A stretch of DNA of 31,012 nucleotides from an uncultured Anaerosolibacter sp. (GCA_937948705.1 CALECF010000071.1:1-31012), one strand, 5' to 3'; counted from the stretch's first letter, positions 14,580-23,806 are shown. Made by a program: numbers and translations. The notes: generated from the letters alone by a model not told the origin.

Positions 14580-15765
14580 TATTGGGGTATTTTTCCAGAG
14601 CAACTTTTAGAATTTCCATAGACTTTCTTAGATCATCCTCATTGAGAATATATGCAATTCTTGCTTCATCTTTTCCTAAGCCTGGTGTTCCATAGAAACC
14701 TTCAGCTGGAGCTAACATCACGGTTTCACCATTTAAATCAAAATCATTTAGCAGCCAGATGACGAATTCTTCTGCATCTACAACAGGTAGCTTTACAATC
14801 ACGTAGAAGGCCCCTGTTGGTTTTTCGCAGATCACGCCCGGAATAGCTGCTAATGCTTTATGAACTATATTTCTTCTCTTTTCATATTCTTGAAGTACTG
14901 TATTAAAATACTCATCCGTCACGTTATAAAGCTCAACTGCACCAACTTGATCTAGGGTTGGACAACATAATCTTCCCTGACAAAGTTTTAAAATCTGCTT
15001 CATAAGATCTTTGTTCTTGCTTATGACAGCACCAATTCTTGCACCACAAGCGCTAAATCTCTTAGAAACACTATCGACGATAACTACGCGATCTTCAATA
15101 CCAGAGATATTACCAAAGCTCGTGTATTCTAAATTGTCATAGACAAACTCCCTATATACTTCATCGGCAATAATAAACAAGTTGCTTTCTTTCGCAATCT
15201 CTGCTATAAGTTTAACTTCTTCCTTCGTATATACAACACCCGTAGGATTACCAGGATTAGAAAGAAGTATAGCTTTGGTTCTTGGTGTGATTGCCTTCTG
15301 AATAACTTCTTTGGAAGGCAAATGAAAGCCCTTAGAAGCATGGGTGGTAATAGAAACTACATTAACCCCCACTGCAGTGGAAAAACCGTTATAGTTCGTG
15401 TAGAAAGGCTCAGGTACAATAATTTCATCTCCATCATCACATAGGGCAATTAATGCAAATAGTAATGCTTCACTGCCGCCATTTGTAATTAATATTTCAT
15501 CCTTGTCAAATCTCATATCGTATTTTTTATAGTATGTAGAAATTGCGTCAATTAGTTCAGGTATTCCTTGGGAAAAGGTATATTTTAGAACTTTTTCATC
15601 GAACTTTCTGACAGCTTCCATAAAATTCTCTGGTGTTTCAATATCAGGTTGTCCGATATTTAAGTGATACACTTTTTTACCTTGTTTTTTTGCATTCTCT
15701 GCAAAAGGCACTAGCTTACGGATCGGAGATTCCTGCATGCCCATAATTCTTTTAGATAAATTCAT
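14572..15765 (-). CDS. Pyridoxal-phosphate-dependent aminotransferase, class I (aspartate aminotransferase-like)
   Basis: The 397-aa reading starts at the ATG at 15765, preceded on this strand by AGGGGG; the longer frame up to 15819 begins before this site. Class I/II fold motifs are clear: YHLNIGQPDIETP at residues 33-45, SNPGNPTG (169-176), ADEVYREF (200-207), the PLP-binding lysine K235 in DSVSKRFSACGARIG, and the carboxylate-binding arginine R243. The family transfers amino groups between amino acids and 2-oxoglutarate. Substrate choice (aspartate, alanine or aromatic) cannot be fixed by motifs. It is a monocistronic leftward gene between rightward units. Confidence 0.9.
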   Translation of the reverse strand: MNLSKRIMGMQESPIRKLVPFAENAKKQGKKVYHLNIGQPDIETPENFMEAVRKFDEKVLKYTFSQGIPELIDAISTYYKKYDMRFDKDEILITNGGSEALLFALIALCDDGDEIIVPEPFYTNYNGFSTAVGVNVVSITTHASKGFHLPSKEVIQKAITPRTKAILLSNPGNPTGVVYTKEEVKLIAEIAKESNLFIIADEVYREFVYDNLEYTSFGNISGIEDRVVIVDSVSKRFSACGARIGAVISKNKDLMKQILKLCQGRLCCPTLDQVGAVELYNVTDEYFNTVLQEYEKRRNIVHKALAAIPGVICEKPTGAFYVIVKLPVVDAEEFVIWLLNDFDLNGETVMLAPAEGFYGTPGLGKDEARIAYILNEDDLRKSMEILKVALEKYPNNK

Positions 15766-15970
15766 AAAATTACCCCCTATATTCAATATTACTAAAATCT
15801 CATTTTTATAATCCCACATAACGTTGAATTTATGTAGGATATTTGTATCTCAGATTAATTTTCTATTTATTGCTTCACATGTATTGTGTCATAAAAACAA
15901 ATGCTATAAATGTAAGACAAAAAGTAGAGTGCTTTATTTCCCATAAATCTAATGCAAATGAGTGATGTGA
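15766..15970. other. Intergenic region between the aminotransferase and the 58-aa ORF
   Basis: About 200 bp, AT-rich. No consensus promoter was found for either direction. TATAAA at 15905-15910 with TTGTGT 15 nt upstream (15884-15889) is a weak rightward candidate. No RNA gene or riboswitch was recognised. Confidence 0.3.
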
Positions 15971-16147
15971 ATGAACTACTATTTTTTGTTTCACTATAAG
16001 CATAACACACGGACCATGTATCTTGCTGAAACCCTTAGTAAAGAGAATTTGATGCTTCAATTTATGCAGTATTCAGGCGAGATCAATCCAGAAACTATCC
16101 ATGTTACAGAATTATCAATTCTTCACGAATTTAGGGAAAACCATTAG
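15971..16147 (+). CDS. Small ORF, 58 aa, possibly a divergent Spo0E-like phosphatase
   Basis: The frame runs from ATG 15971 (weak GTGAT ribosome binding site) or an internal ATG at 16016 to TAG 16145-16147. The stop lies between the arms of a textbook terminator, which argues that the frame is transcribed. The segment from 'LSKENLMLQFMQYSGEINPE' to 'TIHVTELSILHEF' can be aligned by eye with the core of B. subtilis Spo0E ('KRKLMIDAARKQGF..TI..SQELDRL'), sharing K, LM, G, TI and EL. Spo0E proteins dephosphorylate the sporulation regulator Spo0A~P. The defining S-Q-E-L-D motif is not kept (here V-T-E-L-S). It may therefore be an inactive relative or unrelated. The alignment is from memory, so confidence is low. 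Confidence 0.4.
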   Translation: MNYYFLFHYKHNTRTMYLAETLSKENLMLQFMQYSGEINPETIHVTELSILHEFRENH

Positions 16148-16169
16148 TTTGTTTTGGTTTTCCCTTTTT
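16133..16169 (+). terminator. Rho-independent terminator after the 58-aa ORF
   Basis: An 11-bp perfect stem (AGGGAAAACCA 16133-16143 and TGGTTTTCCCT 16155-16165) is followed by five Ts. No gene other than the 58-aa frame could use it in this direction. Confidence 0.85.
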
Positions 16170-16182
16170 GATACTCATAATT

Positions 16183-16215
16183 TTGCAAGAAAAATTTGTC
16201 GTTTTATGATATAAT
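16183..16215 (+). promoter_or_regulatory. Candidate extended -10 promoter of the HD-GYP gene
   Basis: TG-A-TATAAT (16207-16215) is a full extended -10 element. TTGCAA (16183-16188) is too far from it (21 nt), but would pair at 16 nt with an alternative -10, TATGAT (16205-16210). Either promoter places the true start codon at 16250 rather than the earlier 16196. Confidence 0.6.
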
Positions 16216-16249
16216 AGAAAAAATCTCACATGAGAATACGAGGTGTTTC

Positions 16250-17356
16250 ATGAGACTTATTCCAATTGACGCTGTAAAAGATGGCGCTTTTCTAGCACAA
16301 CCCTTATACAATGATAAAGGCCAAATTCTTCTTGCAAAGGGCACTAAGATAAGTAGTAAATTTCGAGAAAAAATCAAGGAAGCTGGATTTTATACAGTTT
16401 ATATCCTCGATGAATATAGTAATGAAGAAATCGAGGATATCATCAAGCCAGAAATTCGCCGTAAAACTATTACCTCAGTCACCACAGTATTAAACCATAT
16501 TTCTGACTCTAACAATCCTGAAAAAAACTTTTCTCATAAAAAAAAGCTTGAAACCAATATCAATGGTGGCTTAGAGCAAATTGAAGAACTGGTAAAAAAC
16601 ATAGTGGATGATGTGTTCTCACAGAAAAATGTGATGATTAATCTTGTAGATATTAAGAACAATGATAGCTATACATATTATCATAGTGTAAATGTAGGGA
16701 TTTTAGCGTTGGTTCTAGGTATTGGTATGAATATGAATAAAATGGACCTTTATGATTTAGTGATGGGTTCTCTACTTCACGATGTGGGAAAAATGTTTAT
16801 CCCAAAGGAAATTCTTAATAAAAAAGGGAAACTTACTCCCGAAGAATTTAGTATTATGCAAGAACATTCTAGTAGAGGTTTTAATTACTTGAAGGATCAT
16901 ACAGATTTAAGCGGCAAGGTTAGAATTATTGCACTCCAGCATCAAGAGAAGGTCGATGGAACTGGATATCCTTATAATTTAAAAAATGATCAGATATTTC
17001 CGCTTTCTAGAATCACATCCATCGCCGATGTCTATGATGCATTAACATCGGCTCGGCCTTATAGAAATGGACTGCATCCAAACGAAGCCGTCGAATATAT
17101 CATGGGTTCAGGCGGAAGATATTTTGATATGGACATGGTTAAGGTTTTTGTAAAAAAGGTTGTTCCTTATTCAGTCGGTACCATTGTTAAGTTGAGCAAT
17201 CAATCCATTGGTATTGTGGAAAGCATTAACCAAGAGTTTATTCTTAGACCCGTTATAAAAATATTGAAGCAGAATAATGTAATGGTTGCACCATTCTTAT
17301 GTGATTTGAAAAGGGAGTATAACATTGTTATTGAAGGCATTGTCCATAATCTTTAG
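16250..17356 (+). CDS. HD-GYP domain protein, probable cyclic-di-GMP phosphodiesterase
   Basis: The 368-aa reading starts MRLIPIDAVKDGAFLAQPLY at the ATG at 16250, after GAGGTG. The earlier start at 16196 lies inside the promoter. The N-terminal 120 residues are a linker/sensor region of the kind often seen in clostridial HD-GYP proteins. The HD part has H177-D178 (LLHDVGKMFIP) and the GYP signature at 239-241 (HQEKVDGTGYP), followed by ADVYDALTSARPY. These residues bind the metal centre that hydrolyses cyclic di-GMP. No transmembrane helix is seen, so it is cytosolic. It is a single-gene unit near the SASP gene. Activity is inferred from the motifs. Confidence 0.9.
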   Translation: MRLIPIDAVKDGAFLAQPLYNDKGQILLAKGTKISSKFREKIKEAGFYTVYILDEYSNEEIEDIIKPEIRRKTITSVTTVLNHISDSNNPEKNFSHKKKLETNINGGLEQIEELVKNIVDDVFSQKNVMINLVDIKNNDSYTYYHSVNVGILALVLGIGMNMNKMDLYDLVMGSLLHDVGKMFIPKEILNKKGKLTPEEFSIMQEHSSRGFNYLKDHTDLSGKVRIIALQHQEKVDGTGYPYNLKNDQIFPLSRITSIADVYDALTSARPYRNGLHPNEAVEYIMGSGGRYFDMDMVKVFVKKVVPYSVGTIVKLSNQSIGIVESINQEFILRPVIKILKQNNVMVAPFLCDLKREYNIVIEGIVHNL

Positions 17357-17404
17357 TTTATTGCATGACTCATAAATGATCATGGTAAAAAAACAAAACC
17401 GTGG

Positions 17405-17411
17405 CATACTA
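17405..17411 (+). promoter_or_regulatory. Candidate sigma-G -10 element of the SASP gene
   Basis: CATACTA is identical to the consensus -10 sequence of forespore sigma-G promoters and lies 26 nt before the SASP start codon. A matching -35 element at the usual 17-18 nt spacing is not clear. Confidence 0.5.
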
Positions 17412-17430
17412 TTGCTAAGAGGTGATGATC

Positions 17431-17613
17431 ATGTCAAAAAATAGAGGGATTGTTCCAGAAGCAAGAATTGCATTGAATTCGTTTAAAGAGGAAATTGCAA
17501 AGGAATTAGGCCTAGAGAATTTTACCTATGCAGGCTATGTAGGCGGAAATATGGTTCGCCGAATGGTTGAAACTGCTGAGAAGGATCTAGCTGAAAAATA
17601 TAAACTGCAGTAA
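17431..17613 (+). CDS. Alpha/beta-type small acid-soluble spore protein
   Basis: The 60-aa protein binds and saturates spore DNA and protects it from UV and heat. The start is the ATG at 17431, after AGAGGTGATG; the GTG and ATG at 17422-17427 are part of that ribosome binding site. The family's protease (GPR) cleavage region appears as FKEEIAKELG, and the two conserved blocks as 'ALNSFKEEIAKELGL' and 'GYVGGNMVRRMVETAE'. It is monocistronic, with a sigma-G-like -10 element upstream and a very long hairpin covering its last codons. It is the clearest evidence that the organism makes endospores. Confidence 0.94.
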   Translation: MSKNRGIVPEARIALNSFKEEIAKELGLENFTYAGYVGGNMVRRMVETAEKDLAEKYKLQ

Positions 17614-17662
17614 AAAACATAATCCTGATTTTTCGGGATTATATTTTTTACTGCAGTTTATA
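17599..17662 (+). terminator. Very long hairpin terminator of the SASP gene
   Basis: Two 27-nt arms (17599-17625 and 17636-17662) pair with a single mismatch (C17618 against A17643). The inner stem with T6 (17644-17649) resembles a normal terminator, and the outer part extends four codons into the reading frame and over its stop. The CTGCAG palindrome occurs in both arms. Confidence 0.8.
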
Positions 17663-17711
17663 TGAAAGTTGTTTAACTCCTGGATAATTTCTTCTTTTTT
17701 CATAATAGATT

Positions 17712-17753
17712 TGATATAATAAATTTTAGATTGTGCAACACTACTAGTATAAT
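17712..17753 (+). promoter_or_regulatory. Two candidate promoters of miaB
   Basis: TG-A-TATAAT (17712-17720) is an extended -10 element. A second TATAAT (17748-17753) has TTTAGA (17725-17730) exactly 17 nt upstream. The second would leave a leader of about 18 nt before the TTG start of miaB. Confidence 0.5.
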
Positions 17754-17777
17754 AAGCTGAACTTAGGAGGCGGTTTT

Positions 17778-19220
17778 TTGAGTAAAAGAAAGGAAGTTAC
17801 TGTTTCAACCGATGAACTACTCAAGCAACAAATTTATATAAATGAATTGCGTCAAGAAAGTAATGACTATATGGCTTCTACAGGAAAACAAAAGTTATAT
17901 CATATCGTAACATATGGCTGCCAGATGAACGAGCATGATTCTGAGAAATTAGCTGGCATGCTGGATACAATGGGTTATGCAGAGACTAATTCAATCAATC
18001 ATGCTGGTTTGGTGATTTATAATACATGTTGTGTCCGTGAAAATGCTGAACTGAAGGTTTATGGAAACCTAGGTCATCTAAAGACGTTAAAAAAAGAACG
18101 GCCAGACATGATTATTGCCGTTTGTGGATGTATGATGCAGCAAGCCCATGTCGTTGATGAAATCAAAAGAAAGTATAACCATGTAGATTTAGTGTTTGGT
18201 ACCCATAATCTTCATAACTTTCCCCAACTCCTGGCTAATTGTAAGCAAGCAAATAGTATGCTCGTGGAGATATGGGATGAAGAAGGGGACATAGTAGAAG
18301 GTGTACCTGTAATTCGCAAATACGAACTAAAAACTTATGTAAATATTATGTATGGGTGTAATAATTTCTGCACCTATTGTATCGTTCCTTATACAAGGGG
18401 TAGGGAGAGAAGTAGAAAACCAGAGGATATTATTGGGGAAATATCAGCACTAGTTACTGCAGGTACAAAAGAGGTGACGTTACTAGGACAGAATGTTAAT
18501 TCCTATGGGAGGACTCTTGAAAACCCCATGGAGTTTGCAGATTTACTTTACGAGATTGATAAAATTCCCGGTCTAGAAAGGGTACGCTTTATGACGTCTC
18601 ATCCGAAAGACCTTTCTCCGCGGCTTATTGAAGCCCTAAGGGATTGCAAAACCTTGTGCGAACATATACATCTTCCTGTTCAATCAGGAAGTTCACGGAT
18701 TCTAAATAAGATGAACCGGCATTATACAAAAGAGCAGTATCTTGATCTAGTTTCACGCTTGCGTCAAGCTGTCCCTGATATTGCCATCACTACGGATATT
18801 ATCGTCGGCTTTCCTGAGGAGACGGAAGAAGATTTTTTAGAAACCCTCAGCCTGGTTGAAGAAGTAGAATATGATGCAGCATTCACATACTTATACTCTG
18901 TACGAGAAGGTACCCCCGCAGCAAAATATGAGGAGCAAATACCTGATGATATTAAACACCATCGTTTTAACAGGCTCTTAGATACGTTGAATGGAATCGT
19001 AGGAAGAAAGAATGCTCTTTTAATGGATCAGATCGTAGAAGTCCTTGTAGAGGGTGAAAGCAAATATGATAGCAGCAAGTTGATGGGCAGGACAAGGTCC
19101 AGCAAGTTGGTAAACTTTTCTGGATCTAAGGAGACAATCGGTAAAATCGCTCATGTAAAAATTACCGATCCTAAGACCTTTAGCTTAAATGGTATTCACA
19201 TTGAATCACTGCAGCAGTAG
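17778..19220 (+). CDS. miaB: tRNA (N6-isopentenyl adenosine(37)-C2)-methylthiotransferase MiaB
   Basis: MiaB adds the methylthio group to i6A37 of tRNAs reading UNN codons, using two [4Fe-4S] clusters and radical SAM chemistry. The 480-aa product starts at TTG 17778, 7 nt after GGAGG (17766-17770), and carries the N-terminal extension of about 40 residues common in Firmicutes. The UPF0004 domain has C48 in [12 protein letters not shown], plus TCCVRENAE and CGCMMQ. The radical SAM motif is C194-x3-C198-x2-C201 ([21 protein letters not shown] in two overlapping pieces). A TRAM domain lies at the C-terminus. The isopentenyl donor enzyme gene miaA is downstream in the same cluster. Confidence 0.96.
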   Translation: MSKRKEVTVSTDELLKQQIYINELRQESNDYMASTGKQKLYHIVTYGCQMNEHDSEKLAGMLDTMGYAETNSINHAGLVIYNTCCVRENAELKVYGNLGHLKTLKKERPDMIIAVCGCMMQQAHVVDEIKRKYNHVDLVFGTHNLHNFPQLLANCKQANSMLVEIWDEEGDIVEGVPVIRKYELKTYVNIMYGCNNFCTYCIVPYTRGRERSRKPEDIIGEISALVTAGTKEVTLLGQNVNSYGRTLENPMEFADLLYEIDKIPGLERVRFMTSHPKDLSPRLIEALRDCKTLCEHIHLPVQSGSSRILNKMNRHYTKEQYLDLVSRLRQAVPDIAITTDIIVGFPEETEEDFLETLSLVEEVEYDAAFTYLYSVREGTPAAKYEEQIPDDIKHHRFNRLLDTLNGIVGRKNALLMDQIVEVLVEGESKYDSSKLMGRTRSSKLVNFSGSKETIGKIAHVKITDPKTFSLNGIHIESLQQ

Positions 19221-19254
19221 ATAAAACCAAGGTTCTCCTTGGTTTTATCATTTT
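19220..19254 (+). terminator. Hairpin terminator between miaB and mutS
   Basis: A perfect 13-bp stem (19220-19232 / 19237-19249) with loop TTCT is followed by a short T run. The miaB stop ends at its first base. Confidence 0.8.
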
Positions 19255-19255
19255 A

Positions 19256-19264
19256 TGGTATAAT
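19256..19264 (+). promoter_or_regulatory. Candidate extended -10 promoter of mutS
   Basis: TG-G-TATAAT is a complete extended -10 element directly after the miaB terminator. The -35 region falls inside the hairpin and is not consensus. Its presence implies that mutS-mutL-miaA-hfq can be transcribed independently of miaB. Confidence 0.5.
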
Positions 19265-19296
19265 AAAAATAGAACAAGTTATTAGGGGGATGGAAA

Positions 19297-21921
19297 ATGG
19301 AGAACCTAACTCCAATGATGCGACAATATCTAGATCTTAAAGGATTATATAAGGATAGTATCCTTTTCTTTCGGTTGGGCGACTTTTATGAAATGTTTTT
19401 TGAAGATGCCCTTACGGCATCTAGAGAACTTGAGATCACTCTTACAGGACGTGATTGTGGTCTTTCAGAGAGGGCGCCTATGTGCGGGGTTCCCCATCAT
19501 GCTGCTGACAATTATATTTCTAGATTAATTGATAAAGGCTATAAAGTTGCGATATGTGAACAAGTGGAAGATCCTTCCGCAGCCAAGGGTATTGTAAAAC
19601 GAGATGTGGTACGGGTAATTACTCCAGGAACACTCATTGATCCTCATTTACTCCCTGAAAAAGAGAACAATTATATTATGTCTCTCTTTTTAGGGAAATC
19701 TGGCATTGGTATTGCCTTTGCTGATATTTCTACAGGCGAATTAAGGACTACACAGTTTTCCGGTCCAAAGGCAAATTTAAGTCTGTTGGATGAGATCGCT
19801 AAGGTTTCTCCCAAAGAAATTATCACAAATAGTACAGAATATCTCGGTATATCGGTAGAAGCAGCTATTAAAAGCTTTGTACCTACTAATTTATATGTAT
19901 TTGATGGTTGGGCTTTTGAAAATAACTTCGCTGAAAAGAAAATTAAAGATCATTATCACATCCTATCCTTAGATGGCCTTGGCTTGTTGGATAGTCCCTG
20001 GAGTATCTCCGCCACGGGGGCACTGCTGGAATACCTGCAGCAAACGCAAAAAAACACTTTAGATCACATGAATCATGTGAAACTATATGCCTCAGAGCAA
20101 TACATGATTTTAGATAAATTCACGAGAAGAAATCTTGAACTGATTGAAACCATGAGGGATAAATCTAAAAAGGGTTCTTTGCTGTGGGTATTAGATCGTA
20201 CATCCACTGCTATGGGCGCCAGAATGATAAGGCGATGGATCGAAGAACCCTTACGAGATATAGAAGCGATTAGGATCAGACTAGAATCTGTGGATGGACT
20301 AAAAAATGCGCTGCTCCTTCGGGAAGATCTGAAAGAATTGCTAAATCAGGTGTATGATCTAGAGCGATTGGCTGGAAGAATTGCTTATGGCAATGCCAAT
20401 GGAAGGGATTTGGTTGCACTAAAACTTTCACTTGAAGTACTACCCCAAATAAAAAATATCTTGAGTGGTATCCATGTCCATGGGTTAACTGCCATTCTTG
20501 CCCAGATCGATACCCTAGACAATGTATACCGCCTCATTGAGGATGCAATTGTTGAAAATCCTCCCTTAGCAATTAAGGAAGGTTCCCTTATCAAAGATTC
20601 CTATGATACTGAAATCGCATTACTTCGAGAAGCTATCACCAATGGGAAAACTTGGATCGCTAATTTAGAACATCAGGAGCGACAAACCACAGGTATTAAA
20701 TCTCTTAGAATCAGCTACAATAAGGTTTTTGGTTATTACATAGAAATTACAAAATCTAATATTGGCCTTGCACCACAGCACTATGAGCGTAAGCAAACCC
20801 TTGCCAACGCTGAGCGCTATATTATTCCAGAGCTTAAGGAAATAGAATCAAAAATACTAGGTGCTGAAGAAAAGATTGTAGACCTTGAATATCAGGTATT
20901 CATAAAAGTAAGAAGTGAAGTCAGCAAATACACGGAAAGAATTCAAACCACTGCATCAGCCCTAGCCCAATTAGATGCTCTTGTATCCTTTGCAGAGGTG
21001 AGTGATAAATCAAGCTACGTCAAGCCAGTGATATCCAATGGAGATTGCCTGGAAATCATCAATGGAAGGCATCCTGTAGTGGAACGTTCCATGACATTCG
21101 GATCCTTTATAGCCAACGATACACGATTAGATACTGAAAAAAATCGTTTTGCAATCATTACAGGTCCCAATATGGCAGGAAAGTCTACTTATATGCGTCA
21201 GGTAGCTTTGATCGTTTTAATGGCGCAAATTGGCTGCTTCGTTCCAGCAGATCAGGCGACCATCGGAATTGTTGATCGAATATTTACGAGGGTAGGCGCT
21301 TCTGATGATCTTGCCCAAGGCCAAAGTACCTTTATGGTAGAAATGAGCGAATTGGCCAATATTCTGAACAATGCTACGAATAAAAGCTTAATCATCTTAG
21401 ATGAAATTGGACGTGGTACGAGTACTTATGATGGATTAAGTATTGCATGGGCTGTAGTTGAATATATTAGCAATCATGGACATATCGGTGCCAGAACATT
21501 GTTTGCCACTCACTATCATGAGTTAACAGAGCTAGAAGGTATTATTGACGGTGTGAATAATTATTGTATCTCTGTGAAGTTACATGGTGATGATATTATT
21601 TTCCTTCGCAAGATCATTCCTGGGGGTGCAGATCAAAGTTATGGTATTCAGGTAGCTAAATTAGCTGGCGTGACAGACACGGTTATTACCCGGGCAAAGC
21701 AAATACTTAAAGAACTTGAGGTCAATGATATCAACCGTTCTCACATACCCCAACGTGTTAGTGAACCACCAAAGTTAGTACAAGAACAGCAGCAATTAAC
21801 GCTATTTTCTGATCCTACTCAAGATATTCTAAATGAGTTGAAAAATATAGATATTGTCAATATTACACCCATAGAAGCAATGAATCGTTTGTATAAGCTT
21901 GTAAATATGACGAAAAATTAA
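19297..21921 (+). CDS. mutS: DNA mismatch repair protein MutS
   Basis: MutS recognises base mismatches and small loops and recruits MutL. At 874 aa it has the normal length. The mismatch-contact F-x-E motif is F30-Y31-E32 in RLGDFYEMFF. The ATPase has Walker A GPNMAGKST at 623-631 and DEIGRGTST from residue 702. A C-terminal beta-clamp-type sequence QQLTLF lies near the end. The start is ATG 19297, 7 nt after AGGGGG. It is followed 10 nt later by mutL, giving the usual mutSL pair. Confidence 0.97.
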   Translation: MENLTPMMRQYLDLKGLYKDSILFFRLGDFYEMFFEDALTASRELEITLTGRDCGLSERAPMCGVPHHAADNYISRLIDKGYKVAICEQVEDPSAAKGIVKRDVVRVITPGTLIDPHLLPEKENNYIMSLFLGKSGIGIAFADISTGELRTTQFSGPKANLSLLDEIAKVSPKEIITNSTEYLGISVEAAIKSFVPTNLYVFDGWAFENNFAEKKIKDHYHILSLDGLGLLDSPWSISATGALLEYLQQTQKNTLDHMNHVKLYASEQYMILDKFTRRNLELIETMRDKSKKGSLLWVLDRTSTAMGARMIRRWIEEPLRDIEAIRIRLESVDGLKNALLLREDLKELLNQVYDLERLAGRIAYGNANGRDLVALKLSLEVLPQIKNILSGIHVHGLTAILAQIDTLDNVYRLIEDAIVENPPLAIKEGSLIKDSYDTEIALLREAITNGKTWIANLEHQERQTTGIKSLRISYNKVFGYYIEITKSNIGLAPQHYERKQTLANAERYIIPELKEIESKILGAEEKIVDLEYQVFIKVRSEVSKYTERIQTTASALAQLDALVSFAEVSDKSSYVKPVISNGDCLEIINGRHPVVERSMTFGSFIANDTRLDTEKNRFAIITGPNMAGKSTYMRQVALIVLMAQIGCFVPADQATIGIVDRIFTRVGASDDLAQGQSTFMVEMSELANILNNATNKSLIILDEIGRGTSTYDGLSIAWAVVEYISNHGHIGARTLFATHYHELTELEGIIDGVNNYCISVKLHGDDIIFLRKIIPGGADQSYGIQVAKLAGVTDTVITRAKQILKELEVNDINRSHIPQRVSEPPKLVQEQQQLTLFSDPTQDILNELKNIDIVNITPIEAMNRLYKLVNMTKN

Positions 21922-21931
21922 AGGTGATATC

Positions 21932-23794
21932 ATGAGCAATCGCATAATAAAACTCGACCTCCATACAGCCAATAAAATTGCAGCAGGTGAAGTAGTGGAC
22001 AGACCTGCCTCAGTTGTAAAGGAGTTGGTTGAAAACGCCATTGATGCACAGTCTACATCAATTGTCGTTGAGATACGAGAGGGAGGCAAGTCCTATATAC
22101 GAGTTACTGATAATGGATCTGGTATAGATGAGGCTGATATAGAGCTGGCATTTGAGCGTCACGCTACCAGTAAGCTAAGAAAGATTGAAGATCTAGACAC
22201 GATTTTATCTCTAGGTTTTAGGGGCGAGGCCCTCGCCAGTATCGCTTCTGTTTCTCAGATTGAACTAATTACTAAAACTGAAAATGAAGATAGTGGTATT
22301 GCCCTCGATATTATGTCTGGTAAGATTATCTCCCGTAATAGAATAGGGACAACGAGAGGCACCACATTTATTATTAAAAACTTATTTTATAATACACCCG
22401 CCCGACTGAAATTTATGAAGTCTGCTTCTACAGAAGCTGCTTACATCAATGATGTGGTTAGTAGATTAGCTATGGCCCATCCAAACATCTCGGTTCGGTT
22501 CATTCATAATGACAGTATTATTTTCTCAACTTCAGGATCAAGTAATGTTGTCCATAGCATCGCCAGTATATATGGGAAAGAATTAGCTAAGAATATCTAC
22601 CACTTTCAAAAAGAACAGGGGCAAATTGCTCTTGAGGCTTTTGTTACCAAGCCTTCTTTCTATAGAGGAAATAGACAACTTCAATCTTTTTTTATTAACG
22701 GACGTTATATAAAGAGCGAGCTACTGCAAAACTGCATTGAAGAAGCCTATAGGAGCCTTCTTCCAATTAACAAACATCCTATTTGTTTCATTTATCTCAC
22801 TATGCCGCCTGAACTCATTGATGTGAATATACATCCTACAAAACTAGAAGTTAAGTTTAGCAACGAGGACATATTAAAGACTTTCATAGTAAGGTGTATC
22901 AAGGAGTCCTTGTACCGACAGAATCTTGTTGCAGAAGTGTCTTTTCAAAGCACAAAATCAAAGGATCGACCCGTTGAAACAGTTGTTAATCCAATGCCGT
23001 TAAAGGAATCGAATCAACCTTTCATCGAAAAGCGCTCGGATATCGTTAGAAAACTTGAAGAGGATAAATTACCTAGTTTGACAAATAATAAGGTTAAACA
23101 AAAGGATGATTTTTTACAGGTACACGAAGAACAAATGATATATAATCCTTCTGTAACTCCTTCTATAACGATGCCTCTTCAAAGAGATTCCGATGAAAAG
23201 TCTCCATCTGAGAATATTAGAATTAGCGAAATAAATATTATTGGCCAATTGTTTCATACCTATCTCGTAGGTGAATACAATGAAGCATTGTTTTTAATAG
23301 ATCAGCACGCTGCCCATGAGCGCATCATATTTGAATGGATGTTGAAAAAGTTTAAAACTCGATCTGTTATGGTTCAGCAGCTATTGATCCCTATTGTAGT
23401 AGAACTGACCTTTGGTGAATGGACTGTGGTCATGGATAATCGTAATTTATTTTCCCAATTTGGTTTTGAGGCTGAAGATTTCGGACAGCATACCGTGCTG
23501 ATTCGTACTGTACCAATGATCCTAGGTGAACCAGAGGCTAAAGGGTTTTTTCATGAGATCATCGATCGCTTTATGAAGGATCAATCTCTACTAGTGGATT
23601 ATAAAATAGATAAGGTTATCGCTATGGCCTGTAAGGAAGCGATTAAAGCCAAAGATAAACTTGATGCCTTGGAGATGAATGAACTCTTAAAGCAACTTGA
23701 ACATCTAGAGAACCCATACACATGCCCCCATGGGAGACCAATCATTGTATCTATGTCAAAGTACGAAATTGAGAAAAAATTTAAGAGAGTATAG
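21932..23794 (+). CDS. mutL: DNA mismatch repair protein MutL, endonuclease type
   Basis: MutL links mismatch recognition to strand removal. The 620-aa protein has an N-terminal GHKL ATPase domain with ELVENAIDAQ, DNGSGID, and GFRGEALASIASV. A variable linker spans about residues 330-430. The C-terminal domain holds the metal-binding endonuclease motif DQHAAHERIIFE from residue 457 and CPHGRP from residue 598. These mark it as a nicking MutL, as found in bacteria without MutH. The start is ATG 21932, preceded by AAAGGTGAT in the 10-nt gap after mutS. Confidence 0.97.
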   Translation: MSNRIIKLDLHTANKIAAGEVVDRPASVVKELVENAIDAQSTSIVVEIREGGKSYIRVTDNGSGIDEADIELAFERHATSKLRKIEDLDTILSLGFRGEALASIASVSQIELITKTENEDSGIALDIMSGKIISRNRIGTTRGTTFIIKNLFYNTPARLKFMKSASTEAAYINDVVSRLAMAHPNISVRFIHNDSIIFSTSGSSNVVHSIASIYGKELAKNIYHFQKEQGQIALEAFVTKPSFYRGNRQLQSFFINGRYIKSELLQNCIEEAYRSLLPINKHPICFIYLTMPPELIDVNIHPTKLEVKFSNEDILKTFIVRCIKESLYRQNLVAEVSFQSTKSKDRPVETVVNPMPLKESNQPFIEKRSDIVRKLEEDKLPSLTNNKVKQKDDFLQVHEEQMIYNPSVTPSITMPLQRDSDEKSPSENIRISEINIIGQLFHTYLVGEYNEALFLIDQHAAHERIIFEWMLKKFKTRSVMVQQLLIPIVVELTFGEWTVVMDNRNLFSQFGFEAEDFGQHTVLIRTVPMILGEPEAKGFFHEIIDRFMKDQSLLVDYKIDKVIAMACKEAIKAKDKLDALEMNELLKQLEHLENPYTCPHGRPIIVSMSKYEIEKKFKRV

Positions 23795-23806
23795 TGGAGG
23801 GTGAAT

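Noticed and set aside
15875..16060. Leftward 61-codon open frame
   Set aside because: It starts at TTG without a ribosome binding site, looks random in composition, and lies opposite the 58-aa ORF that has a terminator in the right place.
16196..16249. Extended N-terminus of the HD-GYP protein
   Set aside because: It overlaps the TGATATAAT promoter element and has no ribosome binding site; ATG 16250 has both.
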